Below are positions 34,189 through 43,410 of a stretch of 64,000 nucleotides of DNA, in pieces; position 1 is the first letter of the stretch; the number at the start of each line of letters is the position of its first letter. The notes under the pieces are model-generated. The model ran no database searches. It was not told the DNA's origin and saw only the letters and a list, made by a program, of their open reading frames with translations. The stretch is from Alkalimonas mucilaginosa (GTDB taxonomy: Bacteria > Pseudomonadota > Gammaproteobacteria > Enterobacterales > Alteromonadaceae). Position numbers and translations under genes: made by a program. Location: contig NZ_JAUGZK010000003.1 in the NCBI RefSeq assembly GCF_036327005.1, forward strand, positions 186,001 to 250,000, in the 5' to 3' direction.

Positions 34189-36090
34189 TTATGCTTCTAA
34201 AATTTCCCAACGCTCGTACGCGTGCGCCAACTTCGACTCAACTTCAGCAAGTTGGTTCAACACCGCTTGTGTTTGCTCGATCGGGCTGGCAAAGAATTCC
34301 GGTGCATTGACTTGTTGTTGCAAAGCTGCCAGCTGAGTTTCCAAGGTTTCAATCAAGGCAGGCAATTGTTCCAACTCGCGTTTTTCCTTAAAGGATAACT
34401 TACGTTCTGTGCTTGTGGTGACTTTGCTGCTGTTGCTAACAGGCGCAGGCTCTGGCGTCACTGATGACTTGGCAGGTTTTACCGGCTCTTCGGCGAACTG
34501 CGCCTGCCAGCGTACCACATCATCGTAGCCACCGGTAATATCCACGATGGTAGCACGACCAGCAAACAACAAACTACTGGTGACGGTATTATTGACAAAC
34601 TCCCGGTCATGGCTGACCAGAATAACAGTGCCTTGATACTGCTGTAAAATATCTTCCAGCAGCTCCAGAGTTTCCACATCCAGGTCGTTGGTAGGCTCAT
34701 CCAGGATCAGCAAGTTACTGGGCTTGGCAAACAAGCGCGCCAGCAGCAGGCGGTTTTTTTCGCCACCAGATAATGCCCTAACCGGCGTACGGCTTCTGGC
34801 TGGTGGAAATAAAAAGTCCTGCAGATAACTGAGGACATGGCGGCTTTGGCCATTTTGCATCACTTCTTGCCGGCCATCTGCCACATTGTCCTGCACGGTC
34901 GCATCCAGATCCAGTGCCTGGCGGTGCTGGTCGAAATAAGCTACCTCAAGGTTAGAACCCCGTTTGATGCTGCCTTGCTCCGGCTCCAACTCGCCCAGTA
35001 GCAGTTTTATTAACGTTGACTTACCAACCCCATTAGGACCAATCAAGGCAAGCCGGTCACCTCTCATAACCAGTAAGTCCAAATCTTTTAACAGCGGCTC
35101 ACCACCAAAGCTATGGCTAATCTGCTTGGTTTCAAACACCAGTTTGCCAGAGCGATCGGCCTGCTCGATAGCAAACTCGACTTTGCCTAAGCTTTCTACC
35201 CGGGCAGCCCGCTCTTTACGCAACGCCTTCAGCGCCCGTACCCGGCCTTCGTTGCGGGTGCGGCGGGCTTTGATGCCCTGGCGGATCCAGACCTCTTCTT
35301 CGGCCAGTTTTTTATCGAACAGTGCATTGTGTTGCTGCTCATCTTCGAGAATTTTTTGCTTACGATCCAGGTACTGTTGGTAATCACCGGGATGTGAAGT
35401 GAGCTGGCCACGATCTAAATCTATGATACGGGTAGCTAAAGCGCGGATAAAAGCCCGGTCGTGCGAGATAAAAATAATGGCACCTTTAAACTCTTTTAAA
35501 AAACCTTCCAACCACTGTATGGCAGCAATATCCAGATGGTTGGTTGGCTCATCCAGCAACAAGATATCAGGCTTAGCCACCAAGGCTCTTGCCAGCGCGG
35601 CTTTACGCAGCCAGCCACCGGAAAGTGATGCCAGGTTGGCTTCGGGATCCATCGCAAACTGCTGACAGAGTGCGGTTACGCGTGCTTCTAAGGACCAACC
35701 ATCGCGGCTATCGAGCTCAGCCTGTAGCTGCTCGAACAAACGCATTTGCTGGGGATTTTCGGCATCGAGCGCTTCCGATAGTTGATAAAACTGCTGCAGC
35801 TTATCGGCTAAATCGCCGGCACCTTCCCGGATAAAATCGGCAATGCGGGTGTCCATTTTAGCAGGTGGATCTTGCTCCAGCCTGCTTAGTACCACACCGG
35901 TTGGCAGTACCACCTGGCCGTCATCCAGACTTTGCTGGCCGGTCAGCACTTTTAAAAAGGTCGATTTGCCGGCGCCATTGCGCCCGACCAGGCAGACGCG
36001 CTCGCCACTGAATAAGCTAAAATCCACCTTATCCAGTACCGGATGGGTACCAAAGGCCAGACAGGCCTGCTGAAAACGTAATACTTCCAC
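34189..36090 (-). CDS. uup: ABC-F ATPase Uup
   Basis: 633 residues with two ABC domains and no membrane segments. Walker A motifs are GRNGAGKST (near residue 37) and GPNGVGKST (near 350). Signature motifs are LSGGWLRKAALARAL and LSGGEKNRLLLARL. Walker B/D-loop pairs are LLLDEPTNHLD and LILDEPTNDLD. The C-terminal coiled coil (about 560-633) is the DNA-binding extension of Uup. ABC-F proteins act on ribosomes or DNA; Uup limits precise excision of transposons in E. coli. It is 2 bases upstream-adjacent to the glutaredoxin-like gene and co-oriented with rlmKL. Confidence 0.95.
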   Translation of the reverse strand: MEVLRFQQACLAFGTHPVLDKVDFSLFSGERVCLVGRNGAGKSTFLKVLTGQQSLDDGQVVLPTGVVLSRLEQDPPAKMDTRIADFIREGAGDLADKLQQFYQLSEALDAENPQQMRLFEQLQAELDSRDGWSLEARVTALCQQFAMDPEANLASLSGGWLRKAALARALVAKPDILLLDEPTNHLDIAAIQWLEGFLKEFKGAIIFISHDRAFIRALATRIIDLDRGQLTSHPGDYQQYLDRKQKILEDEQQHNALFDKKLAEEEVWIRQGIKARRTRNEGRVRALKALRKERAARVESLGKVEFAIEQADRSGKLVFETKQISHSFGGEPLLKDLDLLVMRGDRLALIGPNGVGKSTLIKLLLGELEPEQGSIKRGSNLEVAYFDQHRQALDLDATVQDNVADGRQEVMQNGQSRHVLSYLQDFLFPPARSRTPVRALSGGEKNRLLLARLFAKPSNLLILDEPTNDLDVETLELLEDILQQYQGTVILVSHDREFVNNTVTSSLLFAGRATIVDITGGYDDVVRWQAQFAEEPVKPAKSSVTPEPAPVSNSSKVTTSTERKLSFKEKRELEQLPALIETLETQLAALQQQVNAPEFFASPIEQTQAVLNQLAEVESKLAHAYERWEILEA

Positions 36091-36092
36091 CG

Positions 36093-36338
36093 TTATTGTT
36101 CCTGTTGTTGCAGCCAGGCCATCAGTTGCGCCTGATCAAAGGGCCAGCCCAGTGTGGCCTTGTTGTTACGGCAGGCCACGACTGGGATCAGAGCCCGGTA
36201 TTGCTCAAATAAGTGCTCGTGATCCACGATATCCAGCACCTGATACTGGCCGGCTAAGCCTGCATCCAGTAGCATCTGCTCGGCTTGCTCACACAGATGA
36301 CAGCCCCAGGTGCTGAAGAGTTCAAACCGTGCTGTCAT
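36093..36338 (-). CDS. Glutaredoxin-like protein (CxxC)
   Basis: 81 residues with the glutaredoxin pattern FELFSTWGCHLCEQAEQMLL; the redox motif is CHLC at residues 13-16, and the cis-proline is in LIPVVAC. Such small proteins are found between rlmKL and uup in many gammaproteobacteria. The partner and substrate are unknown. It overlaps rlmKL by 4 bases and is followed by uup after 2 bases, so all three are one operon. Confidence 0.87.
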   Translation of the reverse strand: MTARFELFSTWGCHLCEQAEQMLLDAGLAGQYQVLDIVDHEHLFEQYRALIPVVACRNNKATLGWPFDQAQLMAWLQQQEQ

Positions 36339-38449
36339 CGGCTCAGCTCAAAACAGACATGAATGTGCGGATTGCGTTTAAAGTCTTCCGGCAAGGTTGC
36401 CGCCGAAATATCTTTCACCTGCCAACCATCGGCTTCAAGCGCCTGATAATCCAATTTAAAGCGGCGCTTGTTGTTGGAGAAAATAACCACACCGCCATCT
36501 TTCAGCCGGTATTTGATAAGCTCCAGCAGTTTGACATGATCGCGCTGCACATCCCAACTATCCTGCATCCGCTTGGAGTTTGAAAATGTCGGAGGATCGA
36601 CAAAAATCAGATCGTATTGCTGCTGGCAACGGGTAAGCCACTGCAAACAATCGGCTTGCTCAAACTGGTACTGATGACCGTGCAAACCATTCAGTAAAAA
36701 GTTGCGCTTCGCCCAATCCAGATAGGTATTGGACATATCCACGGTAGTGACCGAGCTCGCGCCACCAATAGCCGCGTGCACCGATGCAGTACCGGTGTAG
36801 GCAAATAGATTCAGTACCGACTTGCCTTGGGCCATCTGCTGAATGCGCTTGCGGGTAATGCGGTGGTCCAAAAACAAGCCCGTATCCAGATAATCACGCA
36901 GATTCACCCAGAGTTTGGCACCGTACTCCTGCACTTCTTTGTACTGGCCTTGCTGTTGCAACGCCTGATACTGTTTGCTGCCTTTTTGCCGCTCCCGTAC
37001 CTTCAACACCATTTGTTCCGGCTTAATGCCAAGTACCTGCGGTACCTGATTCACCACATCGAACAAACGCTTTTGCGCCAAGTCCTCATTCACTGAGGCT
37101 GGCGGTGCGTATTCATGCACCACCACTTCTCCGTCGTACCAGTCGACCGCCACGTTGTATTCCGGAATATCGGCATCGTACAGCCGGTAGCAACGGATAT
37201 TTTCCCGCTCCGCCCACTTTTTTAGCTGCTTACGGTTTTTAGTAAGCCGGTTGCCAAAAGAGCTGCTTTCGCTGAAAAATAACGCCGGCGCTTCGACATT
37301 GCGGCTTTGCACCTGTTTTTCAGTCAGTTCAAACAGGCTGAACTCGCAATCGAGTGGGCCATTACTAAACTGGTAGCTTTTGCTGCGCGCTAGCTTCAGG
37401 GCCCGCAGTAAATCCTGATTGGAGGTAATGATCGCCAGCCACCAGCCCACATAATGCTGCTTTAACGCCACCGAAAAACGGGTATAGAGTGGGATCAGCG
37501 CCGGTAAGTCCCCCAGCCGCTCGCCATAAGGCGGATTGGTGACAATTACCCCTGGCTCTTTCGATACGGCTTCACCCAACGCCGTGGCATCGCCTTCCAT
37601 AAAAGTAATCAACTCAGCCACACCGGCATTGCTGGCATTGCGCAACGATTTTTGCAGCACCTGCGGATCTTTATCCAGCCCATACAGCAGGCCAGTGGCC
37701 AGTTCTGTTTTAGCGGCCAACGCCTCTTGACGCAGGCTTTGCCACAGTGCCGGCCGGTGGCCGGGCCAGCCTTCAAAAGCAAAGTGCTGCCGCTGTAAGC
37801 CCGGTGCCCTGTTGGTAGCAATAAGCGCAGCTTCAATCAATAAGGTGCCGCTGCCACAGAAGGGATCAAACAGCACCTGATCATGCTTCCAGCCGGAGCG
37901 CAATACCAGGGCAGCAGCCAAATGCTCTTTCAGTGGCGCTTCGCCCTGGCCAAAACGGTAACCGCGCTGATGCAACGATGGACCGGAGAAGTCCTGCAAG
38001 AAATGAAAGGCTTTGTTGCTGATACGCACCTGAAAGCGCACATCTGGTTGTTGCCTATCTACATTGGGCCGCTCATTGGTTTCACGGCGAAACTGATCGA
38101 CAATGGCATCTTTTACCCGCAAGGCACCAAACTGGGTATTATCGATGGTTGGGTGCTTGCCCACGCAGTCAATGGCAATGGATTGTTGCACCGACATTAG
38201 TTCAGTCCAGTTCAACTGGCTGGCAACCTGATACAGATCGGCGCTGTTATCCACCATTTCGGTATGCAGGTGCCGTAAAATGCGGGTAGCCAACCGCGAC
38301 CACAAACACAGCTGATAGGCTGTTTTTAAGTCAGCTTTAAACCGAACAACACCCATGGTTATCTTAACCACTTCGCCCTGATGCTGACGGATCTCATCCG
38401 CCAGTAATTCCTCCACACCTTTGGAGGTTAATGCCCAAAATTCCAGCAT
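36335..38449 (-). CDS. rlmL: Bifunctional 23S rRNA methyltransferase RlmKL
   Basis: 704 residues, similar to E. coli RlmL. An N-terminal THUMP domain is followed by the RlmL (m2G2445) methyltransferase with FDPFCGSGTLLIEAAL and the catalytic VTNPPYGERLG. The C-terminal RlmK (m7G2069) domain has VLNLFAYTGTASVHAA and FVDPPTFSNSKRM. It modifies 23S rRNA in the 50S subunit. First gene of the rlmKL - glutaredoxin - uup operon; the ATG at 38449 lies about 200 bases from the divergent tRNA genes. Confidence 0.97.
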   Translation of the reverse strand: MLEFWALTSKGVEELLADEIRQHQGEVVKITMGVVRFKADLKTAYQLCLWSRLATRILRHLHTEMVDNSADLYQVASQLNWTELMSVQQSIAIDCVGKHPTIDNTQFGALRVKDAIVDQFRRETNERPNVDRQQPDVRFQVRISNKAFHFLQDFSGPSLHQRGYRFGQGEAPLKEHLAAALVLRSGWKHDQVLFDPFCGSGTLLIEAALIATNRAPGLQRQHFAFEGWPGHRPALWQSLRQEALAAKTELATGLLYGLDKDPQVLQKSLRNASNAGVAELITFMEGDATALGEAVSKEPGVIVTNPPYGERLGDLPALIPLYTRFSVALKQHYVGWWLAIITSNQDLLRALKLARSKSYQFSNGPLDCEFSLFELTEKQVQSRNVEAPALFFSESSSFGNRLTKNRKQLKKWAERENIRCYRLYDADIPEYNVAVDWYDGEVVVHEYAPPASVNEDLAQKRLFDVVNQVPQVLGIKPEQMVLKVRERQKGSKQYQALQQQGQYKEVQEYGAKLWVNLRDYLDTGLFLDHRITRKRIQQMAQGKSVLNLFAYTGTASVHAAIGGASSVTTVDMSNTYLDWAKRNFLLNGLHGHQYQFEQADCLQWLTRCQQQYDLIFVDPPTFSNSKRMQDSWDVQRDHVKLLELIKYRLKDGGVVIFSNNKRRFKLDYQALEADGWQVKDISAATLPEDFKRNPHIHVCFELSR

Positions 38450-38603
38450 GCTTTGACTGCCATGAAAAAAATCGATGGCTAGTATATCAGAAGCGAACCC
38501 CGAAGACGCGCCTGCAGGGGTGAATCTTTGTTACCTTTGCAGTGGCTTTTAGCAGCAGATGCCGAATAAAGCAGCAAACGATTGCCATCGATTGAATTGG
38601 TGC

Positions 38604-38632
38604 TTGCGTAGTTACCAAAAACCCCCTATCAT
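38604..38632 (+). promoter_or_regulatory. Promoter of the initiator tRNA genes
   Basis: TTGCGT (38604-38609) and TATCAT (38627-38632) are 17 bases apart and are followed by a GC-rich discriminator (TCGCCCCGC). That discriminator is typical of stable-RNA promoters under stringent control. The start would be near 38639, a dozen bases before the first tRNA. Confidence 0.65.
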
Positions 38633-38650
38633 TCGCCCCGCAATGACGGA

Positions 38651-38727
<77 letters not shown>

Positions 38728-38812
38728 ATTGTGACCAACTTATTCCAGAGGTCATCAATTAACGTCTTGCAAATCAAGCAATTATCTCTACTGCTCGGGG
38801 ATAATTCACGGA

Positions 38813-38889
<77 letters not shown>

Positions 38890-38918
38890 AATTGATTGTA
38901 AACATGGTATAGTGAATC

Positions 38919-38978
38919 GCCCTCGGGCTCCTCTCTATAACCGTGAGGCGAAGGTCGAAAATCCGGCTCTCGCAACCA
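38919..38978 (+). pseudogene. Decayed third tRNA-fMet copy
   Basis: About 60 bases align with the 3' two-thirds of the intact genes: TCGGGCTC, then ATAACC, then GAAGGTCG, then AAATCCGGCTC and CGCAACCA. The 5' acceptor strand and D arm are gone, the anticodon loop is altered and the T arm has a deletion. It keeps the 3' end and is followed by a terminator. Confidence 0.75.
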
Positions 38979-38985
38979 ACATCTT

Positions 38986-39009
38986 AACCAGCCATGTGCT
39001 GGTTTTTTT
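38986..39009 (+). terminator. Terminator of the tRNA unit
   Basis: A 7-bp stem AACCAGC/GCTGGTT with a 5-base loop and seven T's, just after the decayed third tRNA copy. Confidence 0.85.
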
Positions 39010-39024
39010 GTATCTGGACTTCAG

Positions 39025-39045
39025 CAACCCGAAGGTCGCCGGTTC
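39025..39045 (+). other. Short tRNA-fMet-like relic
   Basis: CAACCCGAAGGTCGCCGGTTC matches the anticodon-stem 3' side, variable loop and start of the T arm of the intact genes with very few changes. It lies beyond the terminator, about 135 bases after the second copy, and would be a remnant of a fourth copy. Confidence 0.55.
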
Positions 39046-39194
39046 GCTCTTCAATCGCTGTTTTTTGTGTCTATGATTACCTTTGCTTCTTCTATATAAC
39101 CGCTATTGCCTCTGGTACGCAGCGTTGTTTATCTTTTGTGGTACATTAGAATACTGCAAGAGCGGTTCATAGATGGTGCCTAAGGGGGAATACA

Positions 39195-40892
39195 ATGAGA
39201 AGCTGCTGGTGGAGTCTAGTACTGAGTATCTGCCTGGGAACCAATCTGGCTTATGCCAGCACAGCCGCAGTTGCCAGCCCAGATCGCTATGGCGCTGAAA
39301 CATCCCAACTTATTCTGCATCAGGGAGGCAATGCAGTTGATGCTGCCATAGCAACCGCTTTTACACTGGCCGTCACTTATCCTGAGGCTGGGAATATTGG
39401 CGGAGGCGGCTTTATGGTGATCTGGTTTGAAGGCAAGCCTTATTTCCTGGATTACCGCGAAACAGCGCCATTGCAAGCGAGCCGGGACATGTATCTGGAT
39501 GAAGATCGGCAAGTCATTGATGAACTTAGCCTGATTGGTCATCTGGCTTCCGGTGTTCCTGGTACTGTCATGGGACTGTGGCAGGCACATCAGCGCTTCG
39601 GCACCCTACCCTGGGCCGATTTGCTGCAACCTGCCATTGCTTTAGCAAACCAGGGTTTTATTGTACCAGAGAACCTGCAGCAATACGGCGGTAATGCACT
39701 GGAGCGCTATCAGGGCAAAACCAATTTCGCCGATTATTTTGCCGCCATGACCGCAGGTCATTTGTTTAAACAACCAGAGTTGGCCGCCACCCTGAGCCGT
39801 ATCGCGAACCAGGGAGCGGCAGAGTTTTACATGGGCGAAACTGCCAGCCTGATTGTGGCTGAAATGCAGCGCGGGGCCGGCTTTATCACGGCCGACGATT
39901 TGGCACAGTACCAGGCGGTATGGCGAGAGCCGCTTATTTTCCCATGGCGAGATTATCAATTAGTCACGGTCGCTCCACCCAGCTCTGGCGGCATAGCCCT
40001 TAGTCAACTGCTTGGTTTAAAGCAACTTCGGCTGGATGATTTTAAAGCACAGCAACACAATTCTGCTGGCTATGTGCATCTGTTGGCAGAGATTTACAAG
40101 CGGGTTTTCGCCGACCGGGCCGATTACCTGGGTGATCCTGCCTTTACCAAGGTACCGCAACAAGAATTGCTGGCAGCAGACTATCTGGCGCAACGAGCCA
40201 GTGAAATCAATCCGCAGGCAATTTCAGCAACAAAGCAAATCAGACCGGGGCTCGAATCGGCACAAACAACTCACTTTTCCATTGTTGATCATGCCGGTAA
40301 TGCAGTGTCCAACACCTACACCCTGAACCTTGATTTCGGCAGTGGTGTGGTGGTAACAGGCGCAGGTTTTCTGCTGAACAATGAAATGGATGATTTTTCC
40401 ATTAAACCTGGCGTACCGAATGCCTTCGGTGTGGTCGGTGGAGCGGCCAATGCGATCGAACCTGGCAAGCGAATGTTATCGTCAATGACACCCAGTATTC
40501 TGGTGCAGGATAATGAAGTTCGGCTGGTAATTGGTACGCCAGGCGGCTCTACTATTTTCACCTCGGTATTTCAGGTGATCACGAATCTGTATGACTTCGG
40601 CATGCCACTGGCGGATGCTGTTGCAGCCCCGCGCTTTCATCATCAGTTGCTGCCCAAAAACCAGCTTGCCATGGAACCTTATCAGCCGTTAAGTGATGAG
40701 GTACAACAGCAGTTGTCCGAAATGGGCTACCAGCTTCATCTGCAGCGCTGGAGCCTGGGTGATATTCAGGCGATCCAGTTGACAGATCGGGGCATCGAAG
40801 CCATTGCCGATCCCCGAGGTCGTGGCAAGGCTCTGTTGATTGAGCCTGTTGCCACAGAGGAACAAAGTCAGTTGGACGGCAGTACTATGTAA
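39195..40892 (+). CDS. ggt: Gamma-glutamyltranspeptidase
   Basis: 565 residues. A signal peptide (CWWSLVLSICLGTNLAYA) sends it to the periplasm. GNIGGGGFMV near residue 67 is the large-subunit motif. Self-cleavage is expected before Thr358 in TTHFSIVDHAGNAV, which becomes the nucleophile of the small subunit. The C-terminal glycine-rich region has LVIGTPGGSTIF. It hydrolyses glutathione and other gamma-glutamyl compounds. The ATG at 39195 follows AAGGGGGA. Its 3' end overlaps the convergent DUF1543 gene by 25 bases. Confidence 0.96.
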   Translation: MRSCWWSLVLSICLGTNLAYASTAAVASPDRYGAETSQLILHQGGNAVDAAIATAFTLAVTYPEAGNIGGGGFMVIWFEGKPYFLDYRETAPLQASRDMYLDEDRQVIDELSLIGHLASGVPGTVMGLWQAHQRFGTLPWADLLQPAIALANQGFIVPENLQQYGGNALERYQGKTNFADYFAAMTAGHLFKQPELAATLSRIANQGAAEFYMGETASLIVAEMQRGAGFITADDLAQYQAVWREPLIFPWRDYQLVTVAPPSSGGIALSQLLGLKQLRLDDFKAQQHNSAGYVHLLAEIYKRVFADRADYLGDPAFTKVPQQELLAADYLAQRASEINPQAISATKQIRPGLESAQTTHFSIVDHAGNAVSNTYTLNLDFGSGVVVTGAGFLLNNEMDDFSIKPGVPNAFGVVGGAANAIEPGKRMLSSMTPSILVQDNEVRLVIGTPGGSTIFTSVFQVITNLYDFGMPLADAVAAPRFHHQLLPKNQLAMEPYQPLSDEVQQQLSEMGYQLHLQRWSLGDIQAIQLTDRGIEAIADPRGRGKALLIEPVATEEQSQLDGSTM

Positions 40893-41383
40893 ACATTCTC
40901 AAAATGCAGATCATCAGCCTGGGAAGTCGCAACCAGTTGAATATGCAATGTGCCAACCTGGCTGATCTCAAGACATTGATCCAATTCGAAAACCCGATCT
41001 GTATGTGGCTTATCCCAACTTGACAACAGCCTGGCTTTGGCCTTTTGTTTCGCATCCGCTCTGTCTGTAGCCACCACAAACAAATAACGATGGTCTTCGC
41101 CAAATACCCCATCGTGATACCCACCAAGATTTAAAAAGAACAGTTTATTTTGCTGAGGAGCAGGCTCAGAAACCAGTTGCAGCCGATACCCATCAACTAC
41201 CCGCACCCGCATCCAGGCATCCATATGCAGGCCCTCAGGCTCAGCAAACCATAAGCGCTGAAGCTGCGGGTAGCAGTGCTCCAGCTCGGTACCTGCCACA
41301 AAAACAACATCATGCAACTCGATGTTAGCTTTGGGATGGCTTCCTCCCAGCATCACCATAAACAGATCCACTCCGGTCGACAT
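40868..41383 (-). CDS. DUF1543 family protein
   Basis: 171 residues from the ATG at 41383, which has AAGGGGAAG upstream; the frame extends back to 41437. The N-terminal segment DLFMVMLGGSHPKANIELHDVVFV is the mark of DUF1543, with its two small alpha/beta repeats (KLFFLNLGGYHDGVFGEDHRY in the second half). Soluble, no signal peptide. Function unknown. The last 25 bases of coding sequence overlap the end of ggt on the other strand. Confidence 0.8.
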   Translation of the reverse strand: MSTGVDLFMVMLGGSHPKANIELHDVVFVAGTELEHCYPQLQRLWFAEPEGLHMDAWMRVRVVDGYRLQLVSEPAPQQNKLFFLNLGGYHDGVFGEDHRYLFVVATDRADAKQKAKARLLSSWDKPHTDRVFELDQCLEISQVGTLHIQLVATSQADDLHFENVYIVLPSN

Positions 41384-41446
41384 CGCGCTTCCCCTTCCTT
41401 TTTGCGGCAGTATAGCCAGTAAGGGGAAGCCTGCCAATGTTAGCCG

Positions 41447-43321
41447 TTAGGGTAAATGCTGGCGTATTTCTTCCAGACAGCTTGGATCTTCAATGGTAGA
41501 AGGCACCTGAGGCGTTTTACCATCGGCAATTTCACGCAACACCTTACGCAGAATTTTGCCAGAGCGGGTTTTTGGCAACTTCTGTACAATTTTGGCTTGC
41601 TTAAAACAGGCCACAGCACCGATGTCTTCGCGCACCATGGTGACCAATTCCTGCTCCAATTGCTCAGGCGAAATCGTGCTGCCATTTTTTACCATCACCA
41701 GACCAAAAGGCAACTGGCCTTTGAGTGCATCGGCAATGCCTATCACACAGCACTCAGCAACCGCCGGATGCCGGGCAATAATCTCTTCCATCTCACCGGT
41801 CGATAAACGATGGCCAGCTACATTGATCACGTCGTCAGTGCGCCCCATGATAAACACATAACCATCGTCATCAATAAAACCACCATCACCACTGCTGTAG
41901 TACCCCGGAAAACTGCTGAGATAACCAGCTTCGAACCGGGCTTCATTCCTCCAAATGGTTTGCAGACAGCCGGGTGGCAATGGCAATTTAATGGCAATAT
42001 TGCCTTGTTGATTGGCAGGCAGCCGCTGGCCAGCATCATCCAGCACTTCAATGCAAAAACCAGGCACCGGCACCGAAGAAGAGCCGGGCTTGACCGGCAA
42101 AGCCTCAATGCCCATCAAATTGGCACAAATTGGCCATCCTGTTTCGGTTTGCCACCAATGATCAATGACTGGCTTGCCCGTTTTGGCTACAGTCCAATCA
42201 TAGGTTGCAGGATCAAGCCGCTCCCCGGCCATGAAAATGCATTGCAAGCTACTTATATCGTAGTGTTGCAGCCATTGCGCTTCCGGATCATCTTTGCGAA
42301 TAGCGCGAAAAGCGGTTGGCGCTGCAAACAGGACTTTGACCTGATACTGTTGACACAATCGCCAGAAAGAGCCTGCATCGGGTGTCATTACCGGCTTACC
42401 TTCATACAGCACCGTAGTGCAGCCAGCAAACAATGGGCCATACACAATGTAGGAGTGCCCTACCACCCAACCCACATCGGATGCGGCAAAAAATACATCG
42501 CCGGCCCGCACATTGTAAATAGCACCCATGCTGTAATGCAGTGCCACCGCATAACCGCCATGATCGCGCACCACCCCTTTGGGCTTTCCAGTCGTACCAG
42601 AAGTATACAAAATATACAGGGGATCATCGCTTGCGACCGGGACCGCAGCCGCCGGTTCGGCAGTGGCTAAAGCCTGCTGCCAATCATGATCCCTCCCTGG
42701 TTGCAATGCCGCAGCTAACTGTGCCCGCTGAACAATTAACGTAGCAACGGGTTGATGCGATGCCTGCGCCAAAGCTTTATCAAGCAGTGGTTTGTAGGCA
42801 ATGACTTTATTAACTTCAATGCCACAGCTGGCACTGATAATTACCTTAGGAGTGGCATCATCAATTCGGACCGCCAGCTCATGCGCAGCAAAGCCTCCAA
42901 AAACCACCGAGTGAATAGCTCCAAGTCGCGCCACAGCCAGCATAGCGATCACGGCCTCTGGGATCATCGGCATATAAATCACCACCCGATCGCCCTTAGC
43001 CACCCCAAGCTGCCGTAAAGCTCCGGCACATTGCTGCACCTGTTGCAGTAGTAGCTGGTAGCTGAAGTTTTGTCTGGTATTGGTGACCGGAGAATCATAA
43101 ATCAGTGCTAGCTGGTTTCCCCGTCCGGCAGCTACATGATGATCCAGTGCCAGATAGCTGCAATTGAGCTTGCCATCGGCAAACCAACGGTAACGATGGT
43201 CGGATAAAGGCTCTAAAGCCCGGCTCGGTAGCTGATACCAGGGCAGTTGCTGCGCCTGCTGTAACCAGAAAGATTCCGGGTCGGCCATAGCCGCCTGATA
43301 GTGTGCCTGATAACTGGTCAT
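41447..43321 (-). CDS. prpE: Propionate-CoA ligase PrpE
   Basis: 624 residues from the ATG at 43321 with AGGAGC upstream. ANL superfamily: P loop YTSGTTGKPKGVVRD (near residue 235), DHWWQTETGWP, and the acetylation-target lysine in PKTRSGKILRKVLRE near residue 590. Most like PrpE, which activates propionate to propionyl-CoA, though it may also take acetate. The methylcitrate-cycle genes (prpB, prpC, acnD) are not here. The neighbouring genes are unrelated. Confidence 0.93.
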   Translation of the reverse strand: MTSYQAHYQAAMADPESFWLQQAQQLPWYQLPSRALEPLSDHRYRWFADGKLNCSYLALDHHVAAGRGNQLALIYDSPVTNTRQNFSYQLLLQQVQQCAGALRQLGVAKGDRVVIYMPMIPEAVIAMLAVARLGAIHSVVFGGFAAHELAVRIDDATPKVIISASCGIEVNKVIAYKPLLDKALAQASHQPVATLIVQRAQLAAALQPGRDHDWQQALATAEPAAAVPVASDDPLYILYTSGTTGKPKGVVRDHGGYAVALHYSMGAIYNVRAGDVFFAASDVGWVVGHSYIVYGPLFAGCTTVLYEGKPVMTPDAGSFWRLCQQYQVKVLFAAPTAFRAIRKDDPEAQWLQHYDISSLQCIFMAGERLDPATYDWTVAKTGKPVIDHWWQTETGWPICANLMGIEALPVKPGSSSVPVPGFCIEVLDDAGQRLPANQQGNIAIKLPLPPGCLQTIWRNEARFEAGYLSSFPGYYSSGDGGFIDDDGYVFIMGRTDDVINVAGHRLSTGEMEEIIARHPAVAECCVIGIADALKGQLPFGLVMVKNGSTISPEQLEQELVTMVREDIGAVACFKQAKIVQKLPKTRSGKILRKVLREIADGKTPQVPSTIEDPSCLEEIRQHLP

Positions 43322-43410
43322 AGCCCTGCTCCTTTCATACGATTTGCCCTTACATAGGGTAAGGAAATAGATCACTACTGTACTGCAGAAAGGCTTTGTT
43401 GAAACTTAGA

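Noticed and set aside
38904..38978. A third functional tRNA gene
   Set aside because: The acceptor 5' strand and D arm are missing and the T arm is deleted, so it cannot fold as a tRNA.
41810..42670. 286-codon frame antisense to prpE
   Set aside because: Shadow of prpE without start signals or family features.
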